Source of the DNA: Adiantum capillus-veneris
Taxonomy: Eukaryota; Streptophyta; Polypodiopsida; Polypodiales; Pteridaceae
Assembly: GCA_014529385.2 (NCBI GenBank)
Contig: CM043966.1
Span: 86,398,087-86,462,086 of the forward strand
Direction: 5' to 3'
DNA: 64,000 nt
Shown here: in pieces, positions 32,343 through 44,461 of the stretch
How positions within the stretch are numbered: position 1 is the stretch's first letter
Layout of the letters: every line of letters starts with the position of its first letter
The notes under the pieces: model-generated
What the model saw: the letters and a program-made list of their open reading frames with translations, nothing else
Databases searched by the model: none
Told to the model about the DNA's origin: nothing
Translations under genes and position numbers: made by a program

Positions 32343-32868
32343 ATATACTGACCGGTTGGACATAAATGGCCATACCTCATAAAGAGCACTTGAATAATAA
32401 AATAAACATACATGTGATGTCCTTTCGCATATTCTTTAGTTGTTTCCACCTGTTACCTTCATTAAATAAATCAATTTTCATTTTTATTACATACCTCTCC
32501 GTTAGAAAGAAATTGTCATCAGTTGCGAAGATAAGAATTTGCAAACTATACTTGTCAAAAATAGTGGTTAGTATTCTGTGTCATAAATATAACATAGTAA
32601 AAGAAAAAATCATAGAACTAAACAACATTGCTTATGCATGCCGTGATCCACATACTACCTATTCTAGTGTCCCATACCATGAGAATAAACAGTATATGTC
32701 ATACCCTGATGAATTAGGATATCATTGGTTACATCATCATCAATCTCATAAATGTTAAGTCCAATTTCATAAACACTGTCGCGGACAGGAAATCATCGTA
32801 TACCAAGTCCAAATCCAATTCCAAATCCAAAATTAAGTCCAAATCCAAATCACTTTCATTATATACCC
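32343..32868 (-). repeat. Old LTR, right part (outermost layer)
   Basis: Continues the LTR cut at 12467. The stretch GGACATAAATGGCCATACCT with AAAGAGCACTTGAATA matches the corresponding part of the 16780-17210 LTR with divergence. It ends TTTCATTATA next to TACCCGGG, as the related LTR ends TTTCATTACA next to TACCCCGG. A minisatellite of AAGTCCAAATCC units lies at 32800-32862. Confidence 0.6.
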
Positions 32869-33180
32869 GGGTTAACAAAATCATACTAAGGACAGTGGTG
32901 GCCAGCCACACTGCAGTATGATTTCGTGATCGATGTTGCCTCAACCGACAAATCTACACCAATGAGACGTGTTCCTAAACAACATATCTGCATCTAATTT
33001 TGTGTTGTCCAAATCGACGAATCTGCACTTAATATTGTTAGAAATAGTGTATCTGCACTTTCTTGGTGTGCTGTCTAAATCGGCAAATTTGCACGTACAA
33101 CTTGTGTTGTTAAATCGACGAATCTACACCAGGATGAGTATTTACACACTGCTTAAATCGGCGAATTTGTGTGCATGTGA
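32869..33180 (-). repeat. 3' untranslated block of the outermost element
   Basis: Matches 17211-17520 (GACAGTGGTGGCCAGCCACA, then several TAAATCGGCGAATCTACA-type units). It shows that the outer LTR belonged to the same family and strand as element 2. The similarity stops near 33180, before any chromodomain. Confidence 0.7.
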
Positions 33181-34998
33181 CCAATGGATTAGACAAGGCA
33201 TATAAATTACAAAACGTTTACCTGGTATGAAATTGGAGTGGGTTGGAATGTTGAAATATCTACCAAATGTTGATAATCGTTCCAAATCAATTGAGTTCAT
33301 GTAAGTAGTTAGATTCATCTCAGTAGAGATTCCAATCAAAGTAAGCACGAGCCATGACGTTGGAAACAATGGTTTTTGCAGCTTATAACACAAGTGAACA
33401 AGTAAAGAAGCTTTGTCTTCTTAAAGTGTTTGGAGACATTCTTACTTGATGGAAAATTGCTTAGGTATAGCCTTGTGAAAACATCTGCAAAGACAGTCAC
33501 TTAAAGAAATTAAATATAATGAGTATTGTTTTATCAGACCGATATAAATTGGGGGATTTAAGTATAAGAAGTTGTTGTAACAGGCCGGTGATGGGAAATG
33601 TGGAGATCTTAAGATAAGAAGGGAGGTAGAATAAGAAATAGGGTGGTGTATTGGTATCTGGGTCTAAATATACATAGAGAGAGAGTCTACTCATAAATGA
33701 TCTTGATAAATGTATATTATTAGAAGGCATTTAGAAATTTCATATATACCTGGAGGTTCTGTGATACAATAGCATTATACTTAGCTTTATCTTCAAAAGT
33801 ATTTCTCAAAGACAAAGCACTACAAACGATTTCTTGTCAATTGTAAAACTAATTTAAACACACACTAAATACATTAACATTTTAAAAGCTTGTAATGAGA
33901 GTTGTTTACAACGTAGGGATGGGAGTCAGTATAGAATAGTGTTGTGTGATAACAACGAGAAGGTCAAATTATAGCTCCAAATGAAAAAGTAATCACGGTG
34001 CTTTAATTTAAGCAACTACCTTAATAAAATTTAAAAGAAAATGCATTCCTAGTACACGACCTTACATGCATAATAATTAACCTTAACCATCTAAAAAGGG
34101 TATTAGAAACACTAGTAAGGATGGCTAACAATATCAACCAATATACCATATGATGGAACATTAAACATAAGCATAGAGCAATTAGATTGTAAATCTAATT
34201 CCATTACATCACTGCCAATGAGTAGAACTGTACATAATTAGGGTAGTAGCTTGTGGAATGAAGAAGCAACGAGAGAGCAATTTTCTTATTTATAGTAGAT
34301 AGTTGCATTCATGGTTGTATCTGCATTGGGATAGCAATCAATTCGGGTATTGGTAGCTACAAGTGTATCGGGTCAGAGTGTTCATTGCTAGAATATTAAG
34401 GTCTGATGCATCTTGAGAAGAAAGATTTTTCATGACATGTCATCATTATTCGTTGTGTTTGCAATCCAAACAAGGATATGAAGTATTAAAAATAAAGTAA
34501 GAGAACTTGACCATGTGGAGAATCTTCAAGGCTATTGATAACACATACTGACGGCAAACAACTAGCATGTCGGAGATGTTGTGAGTAGAATTTAAGCTTC
34601 TAAAGATGTGATTATGTACAATTGACACATTCCCCTAGAGGTTGTGTAGGTAGTATCTCATAGCATAACTAAAATTGGTTAGGTTGGTGCACATTATGTC
34701 ATTAAAGCTCTCTAAAATTAACCATTGAGATTTCGTAATGGGAGAGGGGAGAGAGATATATAAAGAGAGAGAAAGAGATGACAAAAATTGCACAAGTACT
34801 CGGGGGAAGAAATTAAGAGGGATAAAGAGATTGGCTCATTGGGAGGGATCTCCAAATTAGCACCATTTGTAAAAAAATTGGGGAGAAAAGAAAAGAATGA
34901 TATTGAGGAGATGTCATCTCGTTTGTTATCTTTTTCTTTTGTGTAATTAGTGTCCAAGTGGGGTTGATAGGGTGGTCATACACTAGTTTGGGACTTTA
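33181..34998. other. AT-rich DNA without recognised gene
   Basis: Several short frames on both strands are present; none has a motif I recognise. No LTR, hairpin or tandem repeat stands out. Confidence 0.45.
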
Positions 34999-35119
<121 letters not shown>

Positions 35120-35206
35120 ATTTCAAACTAAGTTGTGCGACTCTCCATATGCAAGGTTATGGATTCTAGGCTCGTTCGTTTGTGGAACCAATAATGGCTT
35201 AGATTT

Positions 35207-35880
35207 CTAGGAGTTCAATGAAGGGCGTATGAAGGGTGCGATAAGCGTAAGCCTCTTCTTTAACATGTCGGATGCCAGCTTGAAGCATTCTTTTGCCTTA
35301 TTTTGGTAGGAGATTTTGTCGAGGACACAGCCACTTGCCCTCATTTGACCCCAAGTTTTGGAAGCTCTAGTTGTATTGCTAACCTTAGAGAACATGCTAC
35401 TAAGGGAGTTATTCTTTTTGATGCATCTCATCCATTATCTTCATAGGCTGGTTCTCGTTTTCCCAATCGCACATATCCATGCAGCGTAGTACTATAACAA
35501 ACCACATTAGGCTCACATTTTCTATTCGGTATAGCCTTGAGTGGTTTATATGCTTCATCGATTTTATCGGCCTTGCAGAGGGTGCGCATCATACTGCCAT
35601 ATGTATACACATCAAGGTTGAGTCCTACTTTGACAATATCATCAAGCAGCTTTGCATGCCTGGTGCATCAACCCTCAGCTGAATAGAAAACCTTGCAAAC
35701 TTCATTGACAACCCTGATCATGTGAGGCGCATATTTCAAGCGACCCATAACGTCAACGGGTTGGCAAGCATCGTCAATGAGTCCATCCTTGCAAAGCAAC
35801 CTGAGTGGACCAGACATACACCTCCTATTTCGAAGGGAACTCGGCTTCCATTTGTAATTGGAGGAGCTGGAAACCATGCG
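35207..35880 (-). pseudogene. PPR protein pseudogene (P-type fragment)
   Basis: Read leftwards, frames give LLCKDGLIDDACQPVDVMGR, then VYTYGSMMRTLCKADKIDEA and CEPNVVCYSTTLHGYVRLGK, a P-class PPR pattern (35-residue units with Y-x-x-x-(I/M)-x-x-L-C-K-x-x-x-x-x-x-A). Stops and frame changes occur at about 35665, 35610 and 35430. The 3' side (35430-35207) no longer fits PPR well. Independent of the PPR remnant at 3838-4459, which is PLS-like. Confidence 0.65.
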
Positions 35881-36180
35881 ACATGTCGCCAGCAGTAATC
35901 CAGGAGTCCAAGACCTTGAACTAGATATCTAGCTTACACGCTGGCCCTGCTCTGGCCGTAGAGGTCTAAAATAGAACCATATTTTCTCTACAGATGAACA
36001 GAAGGCCCGTCGTGTTGCAGGTGATGACTACTGTTTGTACCACTGGAGAGGGAAACTCAAGAAGGATCGATCGGGAGTATCTCATAGCGCCGTCCGCCTC
36101 ACATTTGCATGGTGGTTGTTAGAAATTAGGGGATGAGAGCGAGCTGACAGGCTAGACACGTAATGTGTGCGACCGCCAGT

Positions 36181-36227
<47 letters not shown>
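35881..36227. other. Spacer with (GA)n
   Basis: No gene seen. GT and then (GA)n occupy 36180-36223, immediately before the LTR. Confidence 0.5.
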
Positions 36228-36544
36228 AGTAGGAATTAATAAGTAAGACCAACTAAGGTCTTAGACTAAGGTTAACTAATGTTGAAGAGTTGTGACTCAT
36301 CCCATGAGGCACAACCTATCAAGGAAGAGACACTACTCTCATACCCTTTGGTCATCTATAAAATGATAGGCTATGTGCTAAACAATTGTAACACTTGAAT
36401 AAGATCAATCAACTAATGAAGCAAGACAACTCCGTGTATTGATAACTGTGTCTATGAGCAATGTGTGTATGATCTTAAACATGCTTTAATTGAAACATTA
36501 ATTGTGATTTAATCATAAGTGTGAGCAACTCTGATATTTCTACA
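36228..36544 (+). repeat. Element 4 5' LTR (317 bp)
   Basis: Starts AGTAGGAATTAATAAGTAAG and ends GATATTTCTACA. Direct repeat of 46430-46746. Contains a TATAAAATGATAGG box near 36356, a plausible TATA element. Confidence 0.88.
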
Positions 36545-36557
36545 TGGTATCATAGCG
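36545..36557 (+). promoter_or_regulatory. Element 4 primer-binding site (initiator tRNA-Met)
   Basis: TGGTATCATAGCG directly after the LTR-terminal CA; one mismatch to the usual TGGTATCAGAGC. Confidence 0.88.
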
Positions 36558-36628
36558 GGACGAACCCCCGCGCGTGACGCCCATCAATAATGATAATTTC
36601 TTTCAAGGTATGAGCGAAGAAATTTTTA

Positions 36629-38164
36629 TTGGAGCGGATACGATCCAATGATGCAAGTCGAGGTGACAAGATCGCCTCAAAATCCGAAAAAATCGGTAAC
36701 TTTGATACCGCGCAAGACGCGAAGGCCACAAAAGATGGCAAATTTACGCAAAAAGCGCATGTCGAGACAACCGGCGCCCAGGGCAAGGAATTAAATTTGC
36801 ATGCAATGAATGCAGCACAACAGCCCTCTGAGCCCCTTGACCAAGATTGGGGACAAGGCCATATGCCTCTGACCCGACATCAAGCGGGCAAGCACGAGAT
36901 TCAAAGGGTCGTGAGACCCATCCCTTAACTTCATACACCGTTTCACCTCACTTTTTCACTTCAACAGAGTACGCATCCCTTCCCATTTCCATGGCGGATC
37001 CTCCATCACCTTCCACCCTTATTACGCCCCTCTTCATTTCTCCACCAACATCTCCTTCTCTTTCATATTTGCTAACACCATCCTCGTCCATCATGAGCGA
37101 TGCCACAAGCCTCTCAGTTGCTCGTGATGCACATTGCTGTTCAGCATGCATCGGTGCTTCCTCTTTCAACGATTTACAACACCCCGCTTTCTCTGTGTGT
37201 GTTGGCGTCTGCCCAGACCATAGCCAGCCTTGCGGCCCCTCTCCATGCACTCCATTTCCCTCCAAGCAAGCATGCACAACCCTCTATAGGTGCTAATGCT
37301 GATGCGTCCGGTCAGCGACCACCTACAGTATGCAGTCAACTTTATACTGCTGCGTCAAATACGCTTGTTGATAGACAACCCATCGCTCATTCCCATGGTT
37401 CACTAAGCTTGCAATCCTCGCCATCGGTGGCTGCTAATACCCAACGCTGTTGTCCATTTAGCAACCCATGTCATGCGCTCCATTACCCTTCTCTAACACC
37501 AACTTACACCCATTCTGCATGCGCTCAAAATGTGCCGCTTCATAACCAAACGGCCTACGGCCATGTTCGCTATGAAGATGATTCCACCACATGCATAGAT
37601 GCTGAAGGCCATTTTCTATCATGCGACACCTACGAGCAACCCCATAATTTCATGCCAACCCCATGCCATGATCTTAGTAGTCTTCTTGTTGCTGCTGTTG
37701 GTGCTTACAGATCAACCAATTCCATTAATGCCAACCTTGGGCTCACTCCAAAAGCGCCCTACATGTGCCAAGCCTTGTCGACCAATACCACTTCAACCTA
37801 CCGACAACAAAGTGAATTCATGGAAGGCTTGATCGACTTAGAAGAACCTTGGAGCCTCTTCGGTGTTGAAGTTCCTCCCTTTGATGATGATGCTCCATAT
37901 TGTACCAACAAAGCTAAAGACACTTCTATGTGTTCACATTTGCCGCCCATCTCACATAACTCCCCATCTTCACTCAATAAACCCCACATCCACTTCATTA
38001 CACCACCCATATGTGATGTATCCCATACATCTCTGATGTCTTCTTGTTCCGACTATGTTTGTGTGTTTACAATCTCCTTAACACACATAATAACACATAA
38101 TGAACATCATTTCACATCGCTTTCATTGCACGAGCTCACACTCATGCACTTCACAACTACATAA
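36629..38164 (+). CDS. Uncharacterised open frames of element 4
   Basis: The interior has a 99-residue frame (36629-36928), an overlapping frame (36847-37296) and a 354-residue frame (37100-38164). The last is Ser/Thr/His/Cys-rich, has no recognised domain and one acidic stretch (EEPWSLFGVEVPPFDDD, about residues 247-263). Its length argues against pure chance, but codon composition is odd and there is no zinc knuckle or capsid pattern. It may be a degenerate gag-like protein, or a captured or random sequence. I do not assign a function. Confidence 0.3.
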
Positions 38165-38656
38165 TATGTTTTATTGCCACTAGTATCCCCTTGAGGGGGA
38201 ATAGTGAGTTACAAGGACACACAAGTGTCAATACTAAACCTAAACAATTTAAATATCAAATTATAGAATCCACTCGGGGGGTTCACTATGTGTGAAACTA
38301 CTATATCACGTGCGTTCAGGACATGTTTGTAAAATCCTTTATCTGTGAATTTTGTTAAGAATATAATGTATCCTTTTTTTTGAAAATCTGTATTTTTTTT
38401 CAATTTTGAGAAAGTAATATCCTTCTGTATATATATTTCTGCAAGTTCCAAGAAGTTTAAATACCCTTCTGTTGAACTCACGTGATAAGTTACATTTTTA
38501 TTAAGTGACCTCTTCGGGAGAATCCATAACTTCAAAATCAAATATATTAAAATTGCAAAATCAAGCAAACCAAAATTCAAAATGAAAATTGCAGATTTTG
38601 CAATACATATCTTACATACACCCTATGATCTAGGATAGGTTATATTTGATAAAAAT
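38165..38656. other. Element 4 interior, non-coding
   Basis: AT-rich. A 123-codon minus-strand frame (38580-38209) is Leu/Ile/Phe/Lys-rich without motif. Contains CCCCTTGAGGGGGAATAGTG (about 38188), which looks like an internal polypurine tract. Confidence 0.4.
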
Positions 38657-38679
38657 CACTACAAAAGGCTCTTCACATT

Positions 38680-38815
38680 AGCGACGCTCACACAGCGACG
38701 CTAAAAAAAAAATATTCCCGGCGTCGCTATGAGCGTCGCTATGAGCGTCGCAAATTTACAAAGAAATTTGCGACGCTCATAGCGACGCTTATAGCGACGC
38801 TCATAGCGACGCCAG
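38680..38815. repeat. CACTA copy B 5' subterminal array and hairpin
   Basis: GCGTCGCTAT motifs in both orientations. 38720-38757 pairs with the sequence ending at 38813 around a short ACAAAG loop. The left arm is 12 bp shorter than in copy A. Confidence 0.88.
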
Positions 38816-38819
38816 CTGG

Positions 38820-38939
38820 GGTAAAAAAAATAACCGAGCGCGCCCAAAAACTCAGATCTCAGATCTGAGTTTTTCGGCGCCCTCAAGCAAAGAGCAGGTT
38901 TTTCGACGCCCTCAAGCAAAGAGCAGGTAACGCTCTCCC

Positions 38940-38974
<35 letters not shown>

Positions 38975-38975
38975 C

Positions 38976-39029
<54 letters not shown>

Positions 39030-39147
39030 AGAGGAAGGAGAGCCAGGTATGCTCCTTCCCTCTCCTCATTCTCATGTTCCCTTCCCCTCTTTCTCTCTCC
39101 CTCGCTCTCTCTCTCACACACACACATACACACACACACATAGTGTT

Positions 39148-39191
<44 letters not shown>

Positions 39192-39410
39192 TGCAAAAAC
39201 GCACACACATACATAAACAAAGAATGCACACACATTGAGAGAGAAAAAGAGAGAGAGAGCATGCATAAACAAAAAACGCACGCATTGAGAGAGGAAAAGA
39301 GAGAGAGAACATGCATAAACAAAAAACGCACACATTGAGAGAGGAAAAGAGAAAGAAAACATGCATACGATCCAAAAAAACGCACACACATTGAGAGAGA
39401 AAGAAAGAGA
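38820..39410. repeat. Microsatellite-rich leader of CACTA copy B
   Basis: A 25-bp stretch with TCGGCGCCCTCAAGCAAAG or TTTTTCGACGCCCTCAAGC is duplicated at 38872-38925 relative to copy A. (CT)n, (CA)n, (GA)n and the ~50-bp ATGCATAAACAAA-containing units follow. Confidence 0.8.
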
Positions 39411-39665
39411 AACTAAGGGAGCGTCGTAGGAAACTAATTAAAATTAAAAGACCTAAAGATCTAGCCGACGAGGAGTTGAACTGAAGACCTATTATTCAAG
39501 AGAGAAATGGCATAATCAATCTATCATACTTGGCATGGGTGATAGAAAGGTTATACCATTTATCTCTTTTTATTGGCACACACATCCACACACGCGCACA
39601 CACACAGGAAGAAGAGAGTTATAACGTCGTAGGAAACTATCTTAAAAGACGTTAAAGATTAGGTT
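39410..39665 (-). mobile_element. tRNA-like SINE inside CACTA copy B
   Basis: Same unit as 26329-26590 in reverse: GCGTCGTAGGAAAC tail, CTAGCCGACGAGGAGTTGAA (complement of the B-box-like part), TGGCATAATCAATCTATCAT, and a second tail ending TAACGTCGTAGGAAAC. One base in the B-box-like stretch differs (GAACTGAAG versus GAACTCAAG). Confidence 0.6.
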
Positions 39666-39764
39666 ATATGTAGACTTACATTAAATTAGATTTAGGTTTA
39701 TTTTTAACTAGATTTACGTTTATTTAAGCTAGATTTAGATTTACGTTATATTAGATTAGATGCG

Positions 39765-39958
39765 GGTCTCCATAGACTGCGATGCCTGCATGAAGCGGGT
39801 GAAGAAAGCCCTCAATGGAATATAGGGTATTGCTGCCTTCACTCATGGTGGGCTCCGTCGATCCAAAAGTACTGGTGAAATGTCTTCAGAAGATAGGGAA
39901 GAAGGTGGATCTTCAGGGCGGCAAGAGTCACTACATCCCCGACACAATGACCATCTAG
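39765..39958 (+). pseudogene. Captured HMA-domain gene fragment in CACTA copy B
   Basis: Encodes VSIDCDACMKRVKKALNGI, then a TAG, and in another frame VDPKVLVKCLQKIGKKVDLQ to a final TAG. It is the same fragment with the same stop and frame change as in copy A, so it was already broken before the two copies diverged. The C-x-x-C metal site is intact. Flanked on both sides by AACGTAAATCTA-type repeats. Confidence 0.7.
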
Positions 39959-40340
39959 ACAACCTCTAGTCATTAGACTTACGTTAAATTAGATTTAGCT
40001 TTATTTTTAGTTAGATTTACGTTTATTTAGATTTACGCTTATTTACGTTAGATCGAGTCCACGCAAGAATTACTTACGGTTTAGGGTTTAGAGTTAGACG
40101 AACAGTGAAAAGATCTACTGTGAAAAGATGTTAAGATGAAGTGAAGTGCTACAGCTAGAGAAGAGGCAAAGGGATTTTGTCCACTACATGCAGTATCATG
40201 TAGACGTGGGTGTCTAGATTTCTTGTACCCACAAATATAGGTATTGACCAATAAAGACGAGATTATAACCCGGTGGTTCTGATCTCCGTGCACCTCTAGA
40301 CCGAGGTGTGCGGGGATTGGACATGACTAGAGAATGTGAG

Positions 40341-40342
<2 letters not shown>

Positions 40343-40394
<52 letters not shown>
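40343..40394. repeat. (GA)n upstream of transposase copy B
   Basis: A (GA)n run ends about 65 bp before the transposase ATG at 40461; counterpart of 25587-25639. Confidence 0.85.
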
Positions 40395-40398
<4 letters not shown>

Positions 40399-40460
40399 GA
40401 CGAAGAATGCCAATAGAATATTAAATTTGTTGTCTAGGTTATAAGTTTTTTATCCTCATT

Positions 40461-43400
40461 ATGAGTAGCGACGAGGATGTGGGACCGTCCAACCGAAACA
40501 CCTATCTCTCAACGAGGGTCTTATGTCCTTGTAATCAATGCAAGCATGCTGTGCGACGGACAAGACGTGTTTCTTTGCAGCACGTTCGCGAATTTGGCGA
40601 GTTCGATCCATCTATTATAGATCGAGTTGTTGCCAATTATAACTCGTCGGACTCTGACGCTGGCCAACAAGCAGCAATCTTGCAACCCAATAGACGTATT
40701 CGCAGGCGCTTTGGTCAAGCAGCATATGTGAGGCCACAAGATGTAGCCTCTGACAGCTCGGGGGATGATCATGCAGAGCACATTCCCAACGAGACAATGT
40801 TTGAGCCCGAGATTGATGAAATGATCGAGACGATCATGGATTCAGAAAGGCTTATCTATGATGATATGAAAAGTGAAGCCGATACATCATTGTATAATGG
40901 AGCACGTATGTCTAGATTGAAAGCACTCCTGGTTCTTCTCAACATGCAGGCAAAGTTTGGATGGAGTGACACTAGCGTCACAGCGCTTTTCAGGTGATCT
41001 ATTACAATTAGTTTACTTTAATAGAACTCTAAATGTATAATGATCTGATAGATTTTTACACGACTGTATCATATTTTTATGTTGTGTAGATTGCTGAAAG
41101 AGCACATTCTACCAGCTGACAATGTGATGCCAGATTCCCGAGATGAAGCAAGAAAGATTTTGCGAAACTTGGGGATGGATTACAATTCTATCCACGCTTG
41201 TCCTAATGACTGCATTCTTTTCAGAGGGGAATACACAGACATGGAGAAGTGTCCGAAATGTGATTCCGAAAGATATCGAGTAGATCTCCACGGGACAAAA
41301 ATTCCACAAAAGGTTTTGCGACATTTTCCTTTGCTTCCTCGCATCAAGCATTTCTTCGAATGTAAGTCCATGGCCGCCCTAGCATCATGGCATGAGGAGA
41401 ATAAATCTTCGGATGGTGTGCTACGAATTCCTGCAGATTGCGCAGCCTGGAAACATATAGATGGAACATGGTCGGATTTTGCCAGGGAAGCTCGAAATTT
41501 GCGCTTAGGCCTGGCTATGGATGGCGTAAATCCATTTGGTCAAAGATCAACATCTTACAGTGTATGGCCCGTTGTCATCGTCAACTACAACATTCCCCCG
41601 TGGTTGACTACGAAGAAGGGGCACCTATGGCTAAGCTTGATTGTGCCAGGGCGATATAAAGTGGGGAATATGGATGTGTATCTTCGTCCACTATTGGAAG
41701 AACTACAACAATTGTGGATTGGCATAGAGGTGGTGGATATGAGCCGACACACAGGACGACGGAATGCTTTGATCAGAGGTATTCTAATGTGGACCATGCA
41801 TGACTATCCCGGGCTAACAGAATGCTCATGTGATCTATTGACACTCCTCACTCAGACACTGTAAATCTTGTTTTTCCCCATAGTTGATCTATTATCATGT
41901 GTATACATGCAGGGCTTCAAACAAGCGGATACAGAGCATGTGTCACATGTGGACCTAGACTGAATGCACGTAGGGCACCCTCACTGAAGAAGCAAATCTA
42001 CGAAGGTCATCAAGCGTATCTTCCGGAGAATCATGTGTTACGCGACGGCTTTTTGGGAAGAGAGCCACCAACGATGTCTGCACAAGCATGGTTAGAGCAG
42101 AAGGAGATGTGCGATGACGGATTGCCTCCAGGGATGAAGAGACTATCTCTATGGTACGAGTTACCATACTGGCCCCGACTCGTGATCAATCACTTGCTCG
42201 ATCCAATGCACATATTCAAGAATGTGGGTAATCTACTATGGGACCATTTGACCGGCAAGAAAGATACTTTGGGAGCCAGAGTTGACCTTAGAAATGTGGA
42301 TCGTATGGAGCAATATTGGCCGCAAACAGCGTCTGATGGATCGATAAAACTTCCTAAAGCACCATGGATTTTCACAGGAGCCCAAGAACGCAAAGTAAAA
42401 GAGGCCATTCGATCTTTGCGGACCCCCACTGGCGTAATGCACTCGCTCCGAACGTGTTTTACTAAAGAAGGAAAGCTTACCGGTTTGAAGTCACACGATT
42501 GGCATAAAATGTGTCAGGTACGTTCATAGTGGACTTTAATATCATTGCATAAAATGTGGACTTTAATATCATTGCTGCACATACTTTACAATTTATTTTA
42601 CCGGTTGCCATTGAGGGATGTTTGTCTCTCGACATCCGTAACACAATCTACAAACTTGCAAAGCTGGTGCAATGGATCTCACAAAAGGAGATCGACGTAG
42701 ACTCCATACCATTTGCCAAACTAAATGCTGCGGAGCTTGTGTGCATGTTTGAGAAACATTTTCCTACTACAATGCTAACCATTCAGGTGCATCTTCTTAT
42801 TCACATAGTTGATGAGGTGGAAATAGCTGGCACAGTTCATTCCAGATGGATGTTCTTCTTAGAGCGTTTCATGAAAACGCTTAAGGGATATGTGCGTCAA
42901 AAGGCACGTCCGGAGGGTAGCATGGCAGAAGGTTGGTTGGTATCAGAGTCCCTAGTGTACATTGGAGAGTGGCTAGACGGATTTGATAAATCCCGGGACA
43001 CGCTATGGCGAACCATAGATGATGAGCGCATATCTGGGATTGTCATGTGCAATCTCGGTGTTGAGAAGAAGATGACGGAAGATCTAGAGGCTAAAATCAA
43101 CCGATTTTGCATGCTTCACAATCCAGTGATGCAAAAGTGGATTTCACAATATGAGGATGCAAAGCAAGAGCGACAAAGGGCACGAATCGAGTGGAGACGG
43201 GGAAGACGACCACCGATGCACTATCCAGCGGTTCTGGAGAGCCTACCAACCTTCATGAGCTTAAGATGGTTGCACAACCAATTGAAAAGCGCACAATAAT
43301 GCGGTGACGAAGTGACTGAAGAAGAGTGGGAGTACTCTCGGGGTTGCGCGACCAAGGTAAGTTTGCAATGTACGACTAGCAAGTGACTTTATTTATAAAC

Positions 43401-44189
43401 GTTTGAACGGCCACTCATAATCTTTGTTCGTTGTAGTATAAGTCATACACAGCAGCATGGTGTAAAGGTCGACATTTTAGGGTGGAACGAATCGACAAAA
43501 AGCGTTTTACTCAAGATTGTGGAATCATGGCAAAATTTGAACAGTCTAGTCGACGACGTTCCTCTGATGCAGATCCCGTGGTGGCGGAACTCACTTACTT
43601 CGGCACGCTGCAAGAGATTTTGAGGATCGATTACAGAGGATTTTTTGTCGACTTGTTCGACGTGCAATGGTTCAAGATAATCATGGAGGGTCGAAACGCT
43701 ACTGTGCGTAGAGGAGAGTCTGGTTTTCTTGAGGTGGATTCTACTAAGAAATGGACTGACCTAAGAGACACTTTCGTACTACCCGAGCATTGTGAACAAG
43801 TAAGTATATAAATAGTTAACATCCCCCTTTTACAAGTTATGTGCTTGAAAGCTCTCATGTAAGTTATGTGGCTCTGGCAGGTAGTATTTCATCCTACAAA
43901 GTCTACATCAAACTGGTGGTACGTCATAGAGGTAGCCCCTCGTAGTGCAAGGACGTATGAAGGCTACCATGTGCCAATCACAACGACATCAATGGAGGAG
44001 ATCAGAGAAGATGCTCAATCAGAAGTCGCTGCGGTGGTGCCAGACGAGCATCAAGATGCTACTACTCTATATGGGGTGCATGCAGAGGAGCTACAAAATG
44101 AAACAGAGGATATGTGTTTAAACGGAGAGCTCTATATAAATATAGGAAGTTATGCTGAGTTATGCGAGGATGAGAGAGAGATCTCTTAA
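40461..44189 (+). pseudogene. CACTA copy B tnp2-type transposase, nonsense codon in exon 4
   Basis: Exons fit 40461-40993, 41090-41829, 41913-42517, 42556-43356, 43437-43799 and 43881-44189. Introns 1 and 2 both start GTGATCTATT. Domains: CPCNQC transposase-associated region (exon 1); KCPKCDSERY and DGVNPFGQRSTSYSVWP (exon 2); CVTCGPR and DPMHIFKNVGNLLWDHL (exon 3); DUF4218-type region (exon 4); DUF4216-type YFGTLQEILRIDYRGFFVDL (exon 5); an acidic tail (exon 6). A TAA at 43297-43299 replaces the CAA of copy A, ending the protein late in exon 4. The exon 3 to 4 junction lacks an AG acceptor and contains a duplicated ~27-bp stretch, so two proteins rather than one may be made. This copy is probably inactive in full-length form. 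Confidence 0.85.
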
Positions 44190-44461
44190 AGCCACAAATA
44201 TTGTATTTGAACAATTTTGCTCCGTGCTGTAAAAGCTCTAGCTCTCTTAGTAGCTTCCATGGTGTGTAACGCTCTTTTCTACTCGCGCTCACATCTTTTG
44301 ATTGAAAATTCTGAGTTTTCGACTTGCTTCTTCTACCACTCGATTCATTGCGTCATTGTATTTATATGCGTCATTACGTCATTGTATTTAATGGTCTTTG
44401 CGTCATTGTCTACTCTATTCATTCAATATTAAGTTTAAATATTCGTGTGTTTAATGCAGGT

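Noticed and set aside
40521-40797. Antisense frames opposite the transposase and second CACTA gene
   Set aside because: They are shadows of the coding frames and keep their length only because the sense frames are open.
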